Notes under the pieces: model-generated
Told to the model about the DNA's origin: nothing
Database searches by the model: none
What the model saw: only the letters and a program-made list of their open reading frames with translations
From: CAVPDA01 sp963702495
GTDB taxonomy: Bacteria; Pseudomonadota; Gammaproteobacteria; Burkholderiales; Rhodocyclaceae
Direction: 5' to 3'
Assembly (NCBI GenBank): GCA_963702495.1
Contig: CAVPDA010000018.1
Span: 496,001-560,000 of the forward strand
Length of the DNA: 64,000 nt
Program-made: the position numbers and the translations under genes
Shown: piece after piece, positions 29,148 to 38,368 of the stretch
How positions within the stretch are numbered: the first letter of the stretch is position 1
How the letters are laid out: the number at the start of each line of letters is the position of its first letter

Positions 29148-31266
29148 TCAGACTGCGCCGGTGCCGGATCCTTCACCTCGTAGAATCGCATCATCTCGCT
29201 GTCCTCATGCGACAGGATGTGGCAGTGATAGACGTACTTGCCGGTGCGGTTCGGGAAGTTGACCAGAACGCGGGTGACGAAGCCGGGCGGGCAGATCGCC
29301 GTGTCCTTGCGTCCCAGTTCGTAGGCGTCCGGCGGAGTGACCGTCGCCGGCTGTTAGCACCACGTCATTCACGGTCACGCCCGAGGACATCCCGTGTGGA
29401 GTGGATCTTCCCCCGGGGCCTGAAAGTGGCGGTGAAGGCCTCGCGGTTGAGGATGCGGAAATCCACCAAGTGCATGTGCAGCGGGTGCGAATCCACCGAT
29501 ACGTTGTAGAACTCCCACAACTCGGTGGTTCCGGGCGCCGGCGTTTCGGTGATCTCCTCGTCCAGCAGGATGGTCTCGGCCTGGTTGGCGGGATGGCGGT
29601 GCTGAAGCCGAAGGCGCCCATCAGAGGCATGATGCGGCCGAACGGATCCGCACCTTCCGCCAGGATGAGCTTGCGCACCGGTTTGCCGGCGGCCGCGTCT
29701 GCAGTGAGGCAGGGTCGGCAGCGCGCCATGCACCGGCCGCAGGTTGGTCGTCGTGGTTAGAGCGCGGGCTCGCGGCACCGCCGCGTTCAACGGCACATTG
29801 ACCTTGAACGCCATGATCTGATCCGGACCGGAGCCGATCGGTGTCGGCGCGCCGAACGGGAAGGGGGTTGCAGCGTCGTTGAAGAAGATCAGGGTCGCGC
29901 CGTTCAGGAGGGAGAAATCGATCACCAAGTCCTCCCGCTCGCCGGGGCCGAAGACGATGTTGCGCAGCCGTACCGGGTTGTTGAGGATGCCCAGTTCCGT
30001 GCCGATCTGCCAGAACGGCACCGCCGTGCTGTTGATCGCCAGGGTGATGAGCCGGTTGATGGCGGCGGCCAGCGCCGGGAAGCGGATCGCCTGATCGTTC
30101 AGTGCGGTGATGGTCCGGATCGTCGCCTGGGGCAGCAGCCGCAGGTTGTAGAAGCGCGAGTCCGAGCCATTCAGCAGGCGCACCCGGTAGGGACGCGGCT
30201 CCACCGTCTGGAGCGGCCAAGCCTTGCCGTTGACCAGGATCGTGTCGCCGAACATCTCCGGCATGTGGGTCGGGTGTCGGGAGAGTCGGAAAGCTCTGTC
30301 ATCGGGTAGAGCGCAGGATCGGACGGGTAGTAGAGCGAACCGTCATCCTTGAAGAAGCGGTCCTGGATGGCGTAGGCCACCTCGTAGTTGCCGGAGGGGA
30401 TGATCGGCCGGCCGCCGGCGGGGATCGCCATCAGGGCGTCTTCGTTGGCGTCACGGGTGATCCAGAAGCCCGCCAGTGCCGGCATAGACGTTGGTCCGCG
30501 TGATGCCCAGGGCATGGTCGTGGTACCAGACCGCGGAGCCGCCTTCCTGCGCCATGGGATAGACGCTGGGGAGGTTGCAGGTAGGAGAGGGCTTTCGATG
30601 CAACCCGGACCGACCGCTACATCGGTAGCGCTGCTCGCGTCGGCGTAAACCACTGATCCGGACCGCCATCGTCCTCGAAGGGGGTGTTGCCGCCGTGCTG
30701 GTGCACCACGATAGGCACGCCCTTGCCGTTGGTGCGGGCGATGTTGAGAGTGTTGTCGATCGGCAGCAGGGACGGGAGTACCCCGGTGCCATCGGTGTGC
30801 GACGAGGTTGTTCTTCCAAGTCACCGAAATCGGCGTGCCGGCGACACCCGGCGATTCGCCGCGGGCAAACACCGTGCGGCCGGGGAAGGTGGGCGCATCG
30901 ACGGCGGTGGCGGCTGTTGGCGCCGTAGCCGGCATAGCCCCAGACCGTGGTGGTCAATCGCCGGGGTGCCTGAGATCAGGCCGGTGACATGGGCGAGCAC
31001 CGGTGGGCATGGCGTCGTCTGCTCGGCACCGATGACGTAGGTGTCGGGCGTTCCGGTATTGGCATAGGTGAAGCGAAGCGGCGGCGGCATTGGGCACCGG
31101 CGTCACGAACTTGGGCTGGAAGGCCGGGTTCAGCACAACACCTCCGCACCGTCGGTGATAAGTGGGCGGACGCGGCTTGGGCGTAGGCTTGGCTCGGCAG
31201 CACAGACGTGGCGGCGACGGCCGTACCCGCAGCAGACGTCTTCAGAAAATCCCTTCTCGAAACCAT
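29148..31266 (-). pseudogene. multicopper oxidase, multiple frameshifts (copy 4)
   Basis: MCO with a clean twin-Arg signal (MVSRRDFLKTSAAG at 31266). It then needs many frame changes (for example near 31180, 30940, 30780, 30470, 30270, 29690 and 29360). Readable parts include WYHDHALGITRTNVYAG, MFGDTILVNGKAWPLQTVEP, NGSDSRFYNLRLLPQ, DSHPLHMHLVDFRILNREAF and YHCHILSHEDSEMM. It carries an extra insertion (about 30240-29990) after NGSDSRFYNL that the intact copy lacks. It directly follows cusA and has its own sigma-54-type promoter. The exact stop is uncertain because of the shifts. Confidence 0.8.
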
Positions 31267-31330
31267 GGTGACCCCCCGGTGTTTTTTGACGAAGCTGGCT
31301 GCGACAAATCGCCGCATCGGGGGTCGCTAA

Positions 31331-31347
31331 CGCAACCGTCGTGCCAA
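31331..31347 (-). promoter_or_regulatory. sigma-54 promoter (-24/-12) of MCO copy 4
   Basis: Identical TTGGCACGACGGTTGCG on the minus strand, with TSS expected about 54 bases before ATG 31266. It lies in the cusA-MCO gap, so the oxidase can be transcribed apart from the efflux operon. Confidence 0.78.
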
Positions 31348-31450
31348 GCCGACGTCCGATTTCAACTACTTGAAGGGATGGGTGAAATTCCGACAGGCGT
31401 CATCGGCCGGCGGCCTGCAGCGCCGGTCGTGGAAAATTCGTCCCCAGGCG

Positions 31451-31466
31451 TGGGGATAGATCCCCA
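31451..31466. promoter_or_regulatory. palindrome TGGGGATAGATCCCCA, putative activator site
   Basis: Perfect 7-bp arms with a 2-base centre, about 105 bases upstream of the sigma-54 element. Position equals that of the ATTGGG-N8-CCCAAT site in the duplicate. Downstream, towards cusA, the shared palindrome GGGTTAACCC occurs in both copies. Confidence 0.5.
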
Positions 31467-31599
31467 ATTCCGGGGCCTCAAATGTGGGGAATCGATTTGG
31501 TAAGTGATTGTTTATGAATAGGGTTAACCCGCATAAGTAAGGTAGGGTTTACCCGCCTATGGCGATGCGGGTCAGCATTCGGGAGGAGCTGCGCCGCGC

Positions 31600-34500
31600 T
31601 CATTGCGAAGCGCCGCCGGCATCGCCCAAGTCGCGCCGGCGCAGCAGAAAATAGGCGACCGGCATCAGGAACATCGACAGCAGGGGCGCCGAGATCATGC
31701 CGCCGACCATGGGCGCGGCGATGCGCTGCATTACCTCCGAGCCGGTGCCGGAGCCGACCATGATGGGGGCGAGGCCGGCCAGGATCACCGCCACCGTCAT
31801 CGCCTTCGGCCGCACCCGCTGCACCGCTCCCTCCATCACCGCGGCGAACAGATCGTCGCGCGTCTGCAGGCTGCCCTGTTCGCGCTGGCGCCGCACCGCG
31901 CTGTCGAGGTAGATCAGCATCACCACGCCGAACTCCGCCGCCACGCCGGCCAGGGCGATGAAGCCGACGGCGGAGGCGATCGACAGCTCGTGGCCGAGCA
32001 GATACAGCAGCCACACCCCGCCCACCAGGGCGAAGGGCAGCATGGCCATGATCAGCAGCGGTTCGGCCAGGTTGCGGAAAGTCAGGTAGAGCAACAGCAG
32101 GATGATGGCGAGGGTGAGGGGCACCACCATCGCCATGCGCTTCTGCGCCCGCTCCAGGTACTCGAACTGGCCCGACCAGGCGATCGAATAGCCGGGCGTC
32201 AGCGACACCTGCTCGATCACCTTCTGCTGGGCCTCGCGCACGAAGGTGCCGAGGTCGCGGCCGCGGATGTCCACATAGACCCAGCCCGAGGGCCGCGCAT
32301 TCTCGCTCCGCAGCATGGGCGGGCCGTCGGTGATGAGGACGTCGGCCACCGCCTCGAGGGTAACGGTGGCGCCCTTCTCGGTGACGATGGGCAGGGCCTT
32401 CAGCTTCGGCACCGTGTCCCGAAGGGAGCGCGGATAGCGCACATTGATGGGGAAACGTTCCAGCCCTTCCACCGTCTCGCCCACGTTCTCGCCGCCCACC
32501 GCCATGCTGACGATCTCCTGCACGTCGGCCACCGACAGCCCGAAGCGCGCGGCATCGAGGCGGCGGATGCGCACGTCCACATAGCGGCCGCCGCCGAGGC
32601 GCTCCGCCAGCACCGAGGTCGCCCCCGGCACCTCCTTCACCGCCGTTTCGATCTGGGCGGCGATGCGGTCGATCTCCTGGATGTCGGCGCCCGACACCTT
32701 GATGCCGAGCGGGCTCTTGATGCCGGTGGCGAGCATGTCGATGCGGTTGCGGATCGGCTGCACCCAGACGTTGGACAGGCCCGGGATGCGGGTGGCGGCG
32801 TCCATCTCCGCGATCAGCTTGTCCAGCGTCATGCCCGGGCGCCACTCGCTGCGCGGCTTGAACTGGATGGTGGTCTCGAGCATCTCCAGCGGCGCCGGAT
32901 CGGTGGCGGTCTCGGCGCGGCCGGCCTTGCCGAACACGCGCTGCACCTCGGGGAAGGTCTTGATGATGCGGTCGGTCTGCTGCAGCAGTTCGGCCGCCTT
33001 GCCGGGGCCGATGCCGGGCAGAGTCGTCGGCATGTAGAGCAGGTCGCCCTCGTCCAGCGGCGGCATGAACTCGCTGCCCAGTTGGCGCAGGGGATAGAGC
33101 GTCGCCGCCAGCACCAGCGCCGCCACGGCCAGGGTGAGCCAGGGGGCGGAGAGGGCGGCGCGCAGCAGCGGCCGGTAGGCGGCGATGAGCATGCGATTGA
33201 GCGGGTTGGCCTCCTCCGGGCGGATGTGCCCGCGGATGAACCACGCCATCAAGACCGGCACCAGGGTCACCGACAGGGCGGCGGCGGCGGCCATGGCGTA
33301 GGTCTTGGTATAGGCCAGGGGTGCGAACAGCCTCCCTTCCTGCGCCTCCAGCGTGAACACCGGCAGGAACGACAGGGTGATGACCAGCAGGCTGAAGAAG
33401 AGGGCCGGACCGACTTCCGCCGCCGCCTCGCCGATGAGGCGGAAGCGGGTGGCGGCGTCGGGTTCATCGCTTCCCTCGCCCCGCATCGCGGGGAGCGGGG
33501 CAGGGTGCGGGGCGATTGCACCGTTCCCCCTCTCCCCTGGCCCCTCTCCCGCCGGGGGAGAGGGGAGTGTGCCCCCTCCCCCTTCACGGGGGAGGGCCGG
33601 GGAGAGGGTGGCCTGCTGCGCCCGCCATGCCTCCAGATGCTTGTGGGCGTTCTCGATCATGACGATGGCGGCGTCGAGCATGGCGCCGACGGCGATGGCG
33701 ATGCCGCCCAGGGACATGATGTTCGCGTTGACGCCCTGGGCCCGCATGACGATGAAGGCGGCGAGCACGCCGATCGGCAGCGACACGATCGCCACCAGCG
33801 ACGAGCGCAGGTGGAACAGGAACACGATGCAGACCAGGGCGACGATGACGAATTCCTCCGCCAGGCGTTCGCTCAGGGTGGCGATGGAGCGCTTGATGAG
33901 GTCGGAGCGGTCGTAGGTCGGCACGATTTCCACGCCCGGCGGCAGGGAGCGCTTGAGGGTTTCGAGCTTCTCCTTCACCGCGTCGATCGTCTCCAGCGCG
34001 TTCTTGCCGGAGCGCATGACGATGACGCCGCCCACCACCTCGCCCTCGCCGTCCAGTTCGGCGATGCCGCGCCGCATCTGCGGGCCGAGCTGGATGCGCG
34101 CCACGTCGCCCAGCAGCACCGGCGTCGTGCCTTCGGTCATGGCGACCGGAATGGCGCGGAAATCCTCCAGCGACTTGAGGTAGCCGGTGGCGCGCACCAT
34201 GTACTCCGCTTCGCCCAGTTCCAGGGCCGAGCCGCCCGCCTCGCTGTTGGCGTTGCGGATCGCGGCCATCACCCGCGCCAGGGGCAGCTTGAGGGCGCGC
34301 AGCCGGTCCGGATCCACCACCACCTGGTACTGCTTGACCATGCCGCCCACCGTCGCCACCTCCGCCACGTTGGGCACGGAGCGCAGTTCGTACTTGAGGA
34401 ACCAGTCCTGCAATGCCCGCAACTGCGACAGGTCGTGGCGGCCGGAGCGGTCCACCAGCGCGTACTCGTAGATCCAGCCGACGCCGGTGGCATCCGGCCC

Positions 34501-34887
34501 CAGTTCCGGGCGCACGCTCGCCGGCAGCCTGCCCTGCGCCTGGTTCAGGTACTCCAGCACCCGCGAGCGCGCCCAGTACAGGTCGGTGCCGTCCTCGAAC
34601 AGGACATAGACGTAGGAATCGCCGAAGAAGGAGTAGCCGCGCACGGCCTTGGCGCCGGGCACCGACATCATGGTGGTGGTGAGGGGATAGGTGACCTGGT
34701 CCTCCACCACGCGCGGACTCTGCCCGGCGTAGGGCGTGCGGATGATCACCTGCACGTCGGAGAGGTCGGGCAGGGCGTCCAGCGGCGTGCGCAGCACCGC
34801 GACCACGCCCGTGGCGGCGACGATCAGGGTGGCCAGCAGCACCAGGAAGCGGTTGTGGATCGACCAGTGAATCAGCTTGGCGATCAT
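31600..34887 (-). CDS. cusA: CusA-type Cu/Ag RND efflux pump
   Basis: Inner-membrane proton-driven RND pump of the heavy-metal efflux family that moves metal from the periplasm/adaptor to the outside. 1095 aa, about 50 longer than E. coli CusA. N-terminus LDALPDLSDVQVIIRTPYAG and FGDSYVYVLFEDGTDLYWAR are typical of the Cu/Ag branch; the TM4 region VGAMLDAAIVMIENAHKHLE carries the proton-relay Asp. The extra length is a Pro/Gly-rich insert at about residues 425-472, read from a REP-like repeat (33475-33612). It starts 9 bases after the adaptor gene. Metal choice (Cu+/Ag+) is inferred from family and the CusF domain. Confidence 0.92.
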   Translation of the reverse strand: MIAKLIHWSIHNRFLVLLATLIVAATGVVAVLRTPLDALPDLSDVQVIIRTPYAGQSPRVVEDQVTYPLTTTMMSVPGAKAVRGYSFFGDSYVYVLFEDGTDLYWARSRVLEYLNQAQGRLPASVRPELGPDATGVGWIYEYALVDRSGRHDLSQLRALQDWFLKYELRSVPNVAEVATVGGMVKQYQVVVDPDRLRALKLPLARVMAAIRNANSEAGGSALELGEAEYMVRATGYLKSLEDFRAIPVAMTEGTTPVLLGDVARIQLGPQMRRGIAELDGEGEVVGGVIVMRSGKNALETIDAVKEKLETLKRSLPPGVEIVPTYDRSDLIKRSIATLSERLAEEFVIVALVCIVFLFHLRSSLVAIVSLPIGVLAAFIVMRAQGVNANIMSLGGIAIAVGAMLDAAIVMIENAHKHLEAWRAQQATLSPALPREGGGGTLPSPPAGEGPGERGNGAIAPHPAPLPAMRGEGSDEPDAATRFRLIGEAAAEVGPALFFSLLVITLSFLPVFTLEAQEGRLFAPLAYTKTYAMAAAAALSVTLVPVLMAWFIRGHIRPEEANPLNRMLIAAYRPLLRAALSAPWLTLAVAALVLAATLYPLRQLGSEFMPPLDEGDLLYMPTTLPGIGPGKAAELLQQTDRIIKTFPEVQRVFGKAGRAETATDPAPLEMLETTIQFKPRSEWRPGMTLDKLIAEMDAATRIPGLSNVWVQPIRNRIDMLATGIKSPLGIKVSGADIQEIDRIAAQIETAVKEVPGATSVLAERLGGGRYVDVRIRRLDAARFGLSVADVQEIVSMAVGGENVGETVEGLERFPINVRYPRSLRDTVPKLKALPIVTEKGATVTLEAVADVLITDGPPMLRSENARPSGWVYVDIRGRDLGTFVREAQQKVIEQVSLTPGYSIAWSGQFEYLERAQKRMAMVVPLTLAIILLLLYLTFRNLAEPLLIMAMLPFALVGGVWLLYLLGHELSIASAVGFIALAGVAAEFGVVMLIYLDSAVRRQREQGSLQTRDDLFAAVMEGAVQRVRPKAMTVAVILAGLAPIMVGSGTGSEVMQRIAAPMVGGMISAPLLSMFLMPVAYFLLRRRDLGDAGGASQ
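33475..33612. repeat. REP-like repeat inserted in frame within cusA
   Basis: Two GC-rich hairpin units, for example CCCTCTCCCCTGGCCCCTCTC and the GGGGGAGAGGGG partner, resemble the REP-like elements at 38226 and 39751. Translated, they give GGGGTLPSPPAGEGPGERGN and similar low-complexity sequence in the loop after TM4. The reading frame is kept. Confidence 0.75.
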
Positions 34888-34896
34888 GGCGGCGGC

Positions 34897-36389
34897 TCAG
34901 TGACGGTGGTGCGCGCCCTTGGGCACGAGCCGGGTCACGACGTAGTCGGTGCCGCGCTTCTCGAGGTCGAACTCGACGCTTTGCCCGACGGCGATGCCCC
35001 GCAGCAGCGCGGGAGGATCGACCTTGAAGCTCATCGTCATGCCGGGCATGCCGACCGAGGCGACCGGACCGTGGCTGAGCTTGATGGTGCCGGCCGCCGC
35101 GTCCACCTCGTCCACCTTGCCTTGCGCCAGCGCCGGCGCAGGGCCGCTCCGGCGCCGGCCGGCGGCGGCGCAGGCAGGCGCGCCAGGGCGCCGCTGAGAC
35201 TGGCCTCCGAGTCGATCAGGAACTGGCCGGACGCCACCACCTTCTGCCCCGCCTCCAGTCCCGACAGGATCTCCGTCCGGCCCCCCCGTTCCGCGCCGGT
35301 GCGCACCTCCGCCACGCCGAACCTGCCGGCGCCGTCGGCCACGATCACCACGCTGCGGGTGCCGGTCTCGATCACCGCCTCGCTCGGCACCGTCAGCCGC
35401 TGGTCCTGCGACCCGCCGCGGAAGCTGACCTGGGCCAGCATGCCGGGCTTCAGCTCGCCCTTGGCGTTGCCAAGCGGGATGCGCGCCTGCAGGGTGCGGG
35501 TGGCGCCGGCGATCTCGGGATAGATGTAATCGACCTTGCCTTCGAGCACCCTGCCCGGCAGCGCGGCGAAGCTCACGCGCACGCTGCGACCGACGGCAAC
35601 GAGCGCCGCTTCGCGTTCCGGCACGTCGGCGACGACCCACACCTTGTCCAGGGCCGCCAGCGTCATCAGCGGCGCCCCCGCCGCCACGCTCATGCCCGGC
35701 CGGGAATTCAGTTCGGTGACGATCCCCGACTCCGGCGCGACGATGGCAACGCGCTCCTGCACCTGGCCGCTGCGCTCGATCTCCCCGATCTGCCGCTCCG
35801 ACATGCCGCCCAGGCGCAGCCGTTCCCGCGCGGCGCTCGTCAGCGCGGCGTCGCCGGAGCGCAGCGCCAGCAGCAACTCGTGCTGGGTGGCGATGAGTTC
35901 CGGCGCCGTCAGCGTCAGCAGCAACTGGCCGCGTGTCACGGACTGGTTCAGGGCACGTACCGGCTGCTGCTCGACGAAGCCGGCGACCCGCGACTGCACG
36001 ACGCGGATGCGGGTCTCGTCCACCCGTACCGTGCCGACGGCGTCGGCTCCGCCTTCCAGCGCCGACTTCGCCACTTCGGCCAGACGCACGCCCAGGTTCT
36101 GCTGCATGCGCGGATCGATGCTCACGCCGGGGGTCGCGACCGTGTCCTCGTCGGCGTACTTGGGCACCAGGTCCATGTCCATGAAGGGCGACTTGCCCGG
36201 CTTGTCGAAGCGCTGCTGGGGCACCATCGGGTCGTACCAGTAGAGGATGCGGCGTTCGCTCTGGGCCGGCGCGGCGTGTCCGGCGTGATCCGAATCCGCT
36301 CCGGGGACCATGAAATGGAGGTAGAGCGCGTAGCCTGCGGCGCCGACGGCGGCGGACAGGAGGGCGGTGGCGAGCAGCTTAGCGTTCAT
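34897..36389 (-). CDS. cusB: CusB membrane-fusion adaptor with C-terminal CusF domain, one frameshift
   Basis: Periplasmic adaptor linking CusA to the outer-membrane channel. The N-terminal anchor MNAKLLATALLSAAVGAAGY is followed by the metal-binding YWYDPMVPQQRFDKPGKSPF motif (heavy-metal-binding domain), then barrel-sandwich and beta-barrel parts (VAGFVEQQPVRALNQSVTRG, KVWVVADVPEREAALV). Near 35150 the frame shifts; in the next frame a CusF-type copper chaperone domain follows (SVGMPGMTMSFKV with Met ligands), ending GAHHRH at 34897. CusB-CusF fusions are common in beta-proteobacteria, so the two halves were one gene. ATG 36389 has a GGAGAG site and overlaps cusC by 11 bases. Confidence 0.87.
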
Positions 36390-37620
36390 GGTTCTCTCCG
36401 GCATGTTCGAAGTAGGCGAGCTGCAGCCGCGCCCGCTCCGCCTGCGTCGCCAGCCCGGCGCGGGTGAGCCGCGCCTCCACTTCGGCGCTGCGGGCCTCCA
36501 GCACGGCGGCGAGTTCGCCGCGGCCGGCACGGTAGGCCGCCAGGGCGGCCTCCACCCGCTGCGCCGCGTCCGGCAGCAGTTCCGCATCCATGCGCTGCAG
36601 CCGCTCGCGCACCAGCTCCCACTGCGCATACAGGGCGGCGAGTTCCGCCGCCAGCATGCGCAGGTGATCCTGTTCCATGGCCTGGGCGCGCTCCACCTGC
36701 GCCTTGCGCGCCGCGACGCCGCGGTCCTGCCGGTCGCGGGGGGCGAGGGGCAGGTCCATGGAAAACTGGATGCTCACCATGTTGGTGAACTGCGTGGCGC
36801 GCGCGCCGTAGCCGATCTCGATGCTCTTGTCCGGTTTGGTCGCCTCGCGCGCCAGGGCGAGGTCGGCTTCGGCGGTTGTCACCGAGCGCGCCTGCGCGGC
36901 ATGGGCCGGGTGTGCGTCCAACTGCGCCTTCATCTGCGCCAGGGAGGGCGGCGGCGGCCAGTCCGGCGGCGTGTCCGCCACCTCGTCCTCGGCGGCGGCG
37001 CCGATCCAGCGCGACAGTTCGGCCCGGGCCCGGGCCGCCTGCAGGCGCAGTTCGCTTTCGCGGTCGCGGGCCATCGTCGCCATCCGGCGCGCCGCCAAGG
37101 CTTCCGCCGTGCCGGCCTTGCCGGAGAGGATATTGATGCGCGCCGCCTCCACCTGCCGTTGGGTTTCCGACTGCAGATCCTTCAGCAGGGCGAGCTGGCG
37201 CTGCGCGCCGACGACGTCGAGATAGGCCAGGGCGGCGTCGCGGCGAATGACGTGGCGCTGGGTGGTCAGTTCGGCGGCGAGCTGACCGGCCTCCGCCTCG
37301 CCGCGGCGGCGGCGCAGGTCGCGCTTGTCGCCGCCGGGAAACATCTGTTCGATGCTGATGTAGCTGCTGGTCATGGAGTCGCGGTTGAGGGCGAAGGAGT
37401 CTTCCGGGACATTCGCGATTCCCAGCTTGAGGCGCGGATCGGGGAGCTGGCCTTCGGCCACCGCTCCCTCGCGCGCAGCGCGCGCTCCGGCCTCGAGGGC
37501 GGTGAGTGAGGGCTGGCTCTCCAGCGCCAGTTGCTGCACGCGGGACAGGGTCAGGGGCGGACCGGCCCAGACCGCGGCCGGCACGACGACGAAACAGAAA
37601 ACGAGGAAACGCGAACGCAT
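36379..37620 (-). CDS. cusC: TolC-family outer-membrane efflux protein
   Basis: Outer-membrane channel of the tripartite pump. 413 aa with signal peptide MRSRFLVFCFVVVPAAVWAG and two TolC-type halves rich in coiled-coil heptads: LALESQPSLTALEAGARAAR opens the first, and AARKAQVERAQAMEQDHLRM the second. Pro/Gly-poor helices alternate with short strands. It is the first structural efflux gene of the operon orf-cusC-cusB-cusA, with stop overlapping the cusB start. Confidence 0.88.
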   Translation of the reverse strand: MRSRFLVFCFVVVPAAVWAGPPLTLSRVQQLALESQPSLTALEAGARAAREGAVAEGQLPDPRLKLGIANVPEDSFALNRDSMTSSYISIEQMFPGGDKRDLRRRRGEAEAGQLAAELTTQRHVIRRDAALAYLDVVGAQRQLALLKDLQSETQRQVEAARINILSGKAGTAEALAARRMATMARDRESELRLQAARARAELSRWIGAAAEDEVADTPPDWPPPPSLAQMKAQLDAHPAHAAQARSVTTAEADLALAREATKPDKSIEIGYGARATQFTNMVSIQFSMDLPLAPRDRQDRGVAARKAQVERAQAMEQDHLRMLAAELAALYAQWELVRERLQRMDAELLPDAAQRVEAALAAYRAGRGELAAVLEARSAEVEARLTRAGLATQAERARLQLAYFEHAGENHER

Positions 37621-37686
37621 GATCGCCTCCGACGCGAAGAAAGACCCGGCACGGCAAGCCGCGCCACCCTTGGTCGCGAACGGCGG

Positions 37687-38070
37687 CTAAATGCGGAAGA
37701 CCTGGAAGCGGATCGCGATCGGCGGATCGGCGCCGGACGCCGTGGCGGCGTCGAGGTAAGCGTTGGCGGGGCCGCGATCGGCGGCCAAGGGCACCGTGAG
37801 GAGCGGCGTGACCGGCATGGACGGCACCGTCACCTGCGGCGTATCGAGGCTCTGGTCGGCAGTGGAGCAATGAGCGAGGCAGGAGCCGAGATCAGGGGAT
37901 TTCTGCTCGTGGCAGTCGCTGCCGTGCCCGCTGCCGAGAGAGGTGAAGCTGGCACTGCGTTCTGCCGGTGTGCACGCATGCGCTATCACCAGCGCCTGGG
38001 TGAACAGCACCATTCCCACCAGCAGGCGGGCGGCGAGGCGCATCAGGCGGCGCGACAGGACGGCAGACAT
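37687..38070 (-). CDS. small Cys/His-rich exported protein of the cus operon
   Basis: 127 aa with a membrane or signal segment (ARLLVGMVLFTQALVIAHAC) and a short mature part with GHGSDCHEQKSPDLGSCLAH, giving Cys and His residues that could bind copper. The C-terminus is short and hydrophobic. Similar small proteins often precede cusCBA in beta-proteobacteria without assigned function. ATG 38070 was chosen because it begins the membrane segment; the frame continues upstream to 38217. Confidence 0.6.
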   Translation of the reverse strand: MSAVLSRRLMRLAARLLVGMVLFTQALVIAHACTPAERSASFTSLGSGHGSDCHEQKSPDLGSCLAHCSTADQSLDTPQVTVPSMPVTPLLTVPLAADRGPANAYLDAATASGADPPIAIRFQVFRI

Positions 38071-38139
38071 GGGCGCGAATCTAGCACGACCTGAGGTCGT
38101 GTCAAGCCGGCGGCAAGCGGATTGGGCACCGCCGCGATC

Positions 38140-38345
38140 GTGTAGGGCGCGCCGTGCGCGCCGATCGAACACCCGGCGCACACGGTGCGCCCTACGAACT
38201 TGCGCCGCCCGCGGCACTCAGGCCAGTGTTCGATCGGCGCGCCAGCCCTCACCCCCGACCCCTCTCCCGAAAGGGAGAGGGGAGGCTCGACCCTCCTCTC
38301 CCCCGCTCCGGGGGAGAGGCCGGGAGAGAGGGATCGCGCGCCCTA
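38140..38345. repeat. REP-like repeat cluster with 36-bp direct repeat
   Basis: Contains a GTAGGGCGCGCCGTGCGCGCC-type palindrome (38143-38200), then a double hairpin CCTCTCCCGAAAGGGAGAGG / CCCCCGCTCCGGGGGAG (38247-38330). The block is bounded by two copies (about 38189 and 38338) of a 36-bp unit starting CCCTACGAACTTGCGCCGCC, the second of which overlaps the end of the ATP-grasp gene. Confidence 0.7.
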
Positions 38346-38368
38346 CGAACTTGCGCCGCCCGCGGCAC

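Noticed and set aside
31603..35523. Very long plus-strand open frame (1306 codons) opposite cusA/cusB
   Set aside because: It is the antisense shadow of a GC-rich coding region; residues are His/Arg/Asp-rich with no family features.
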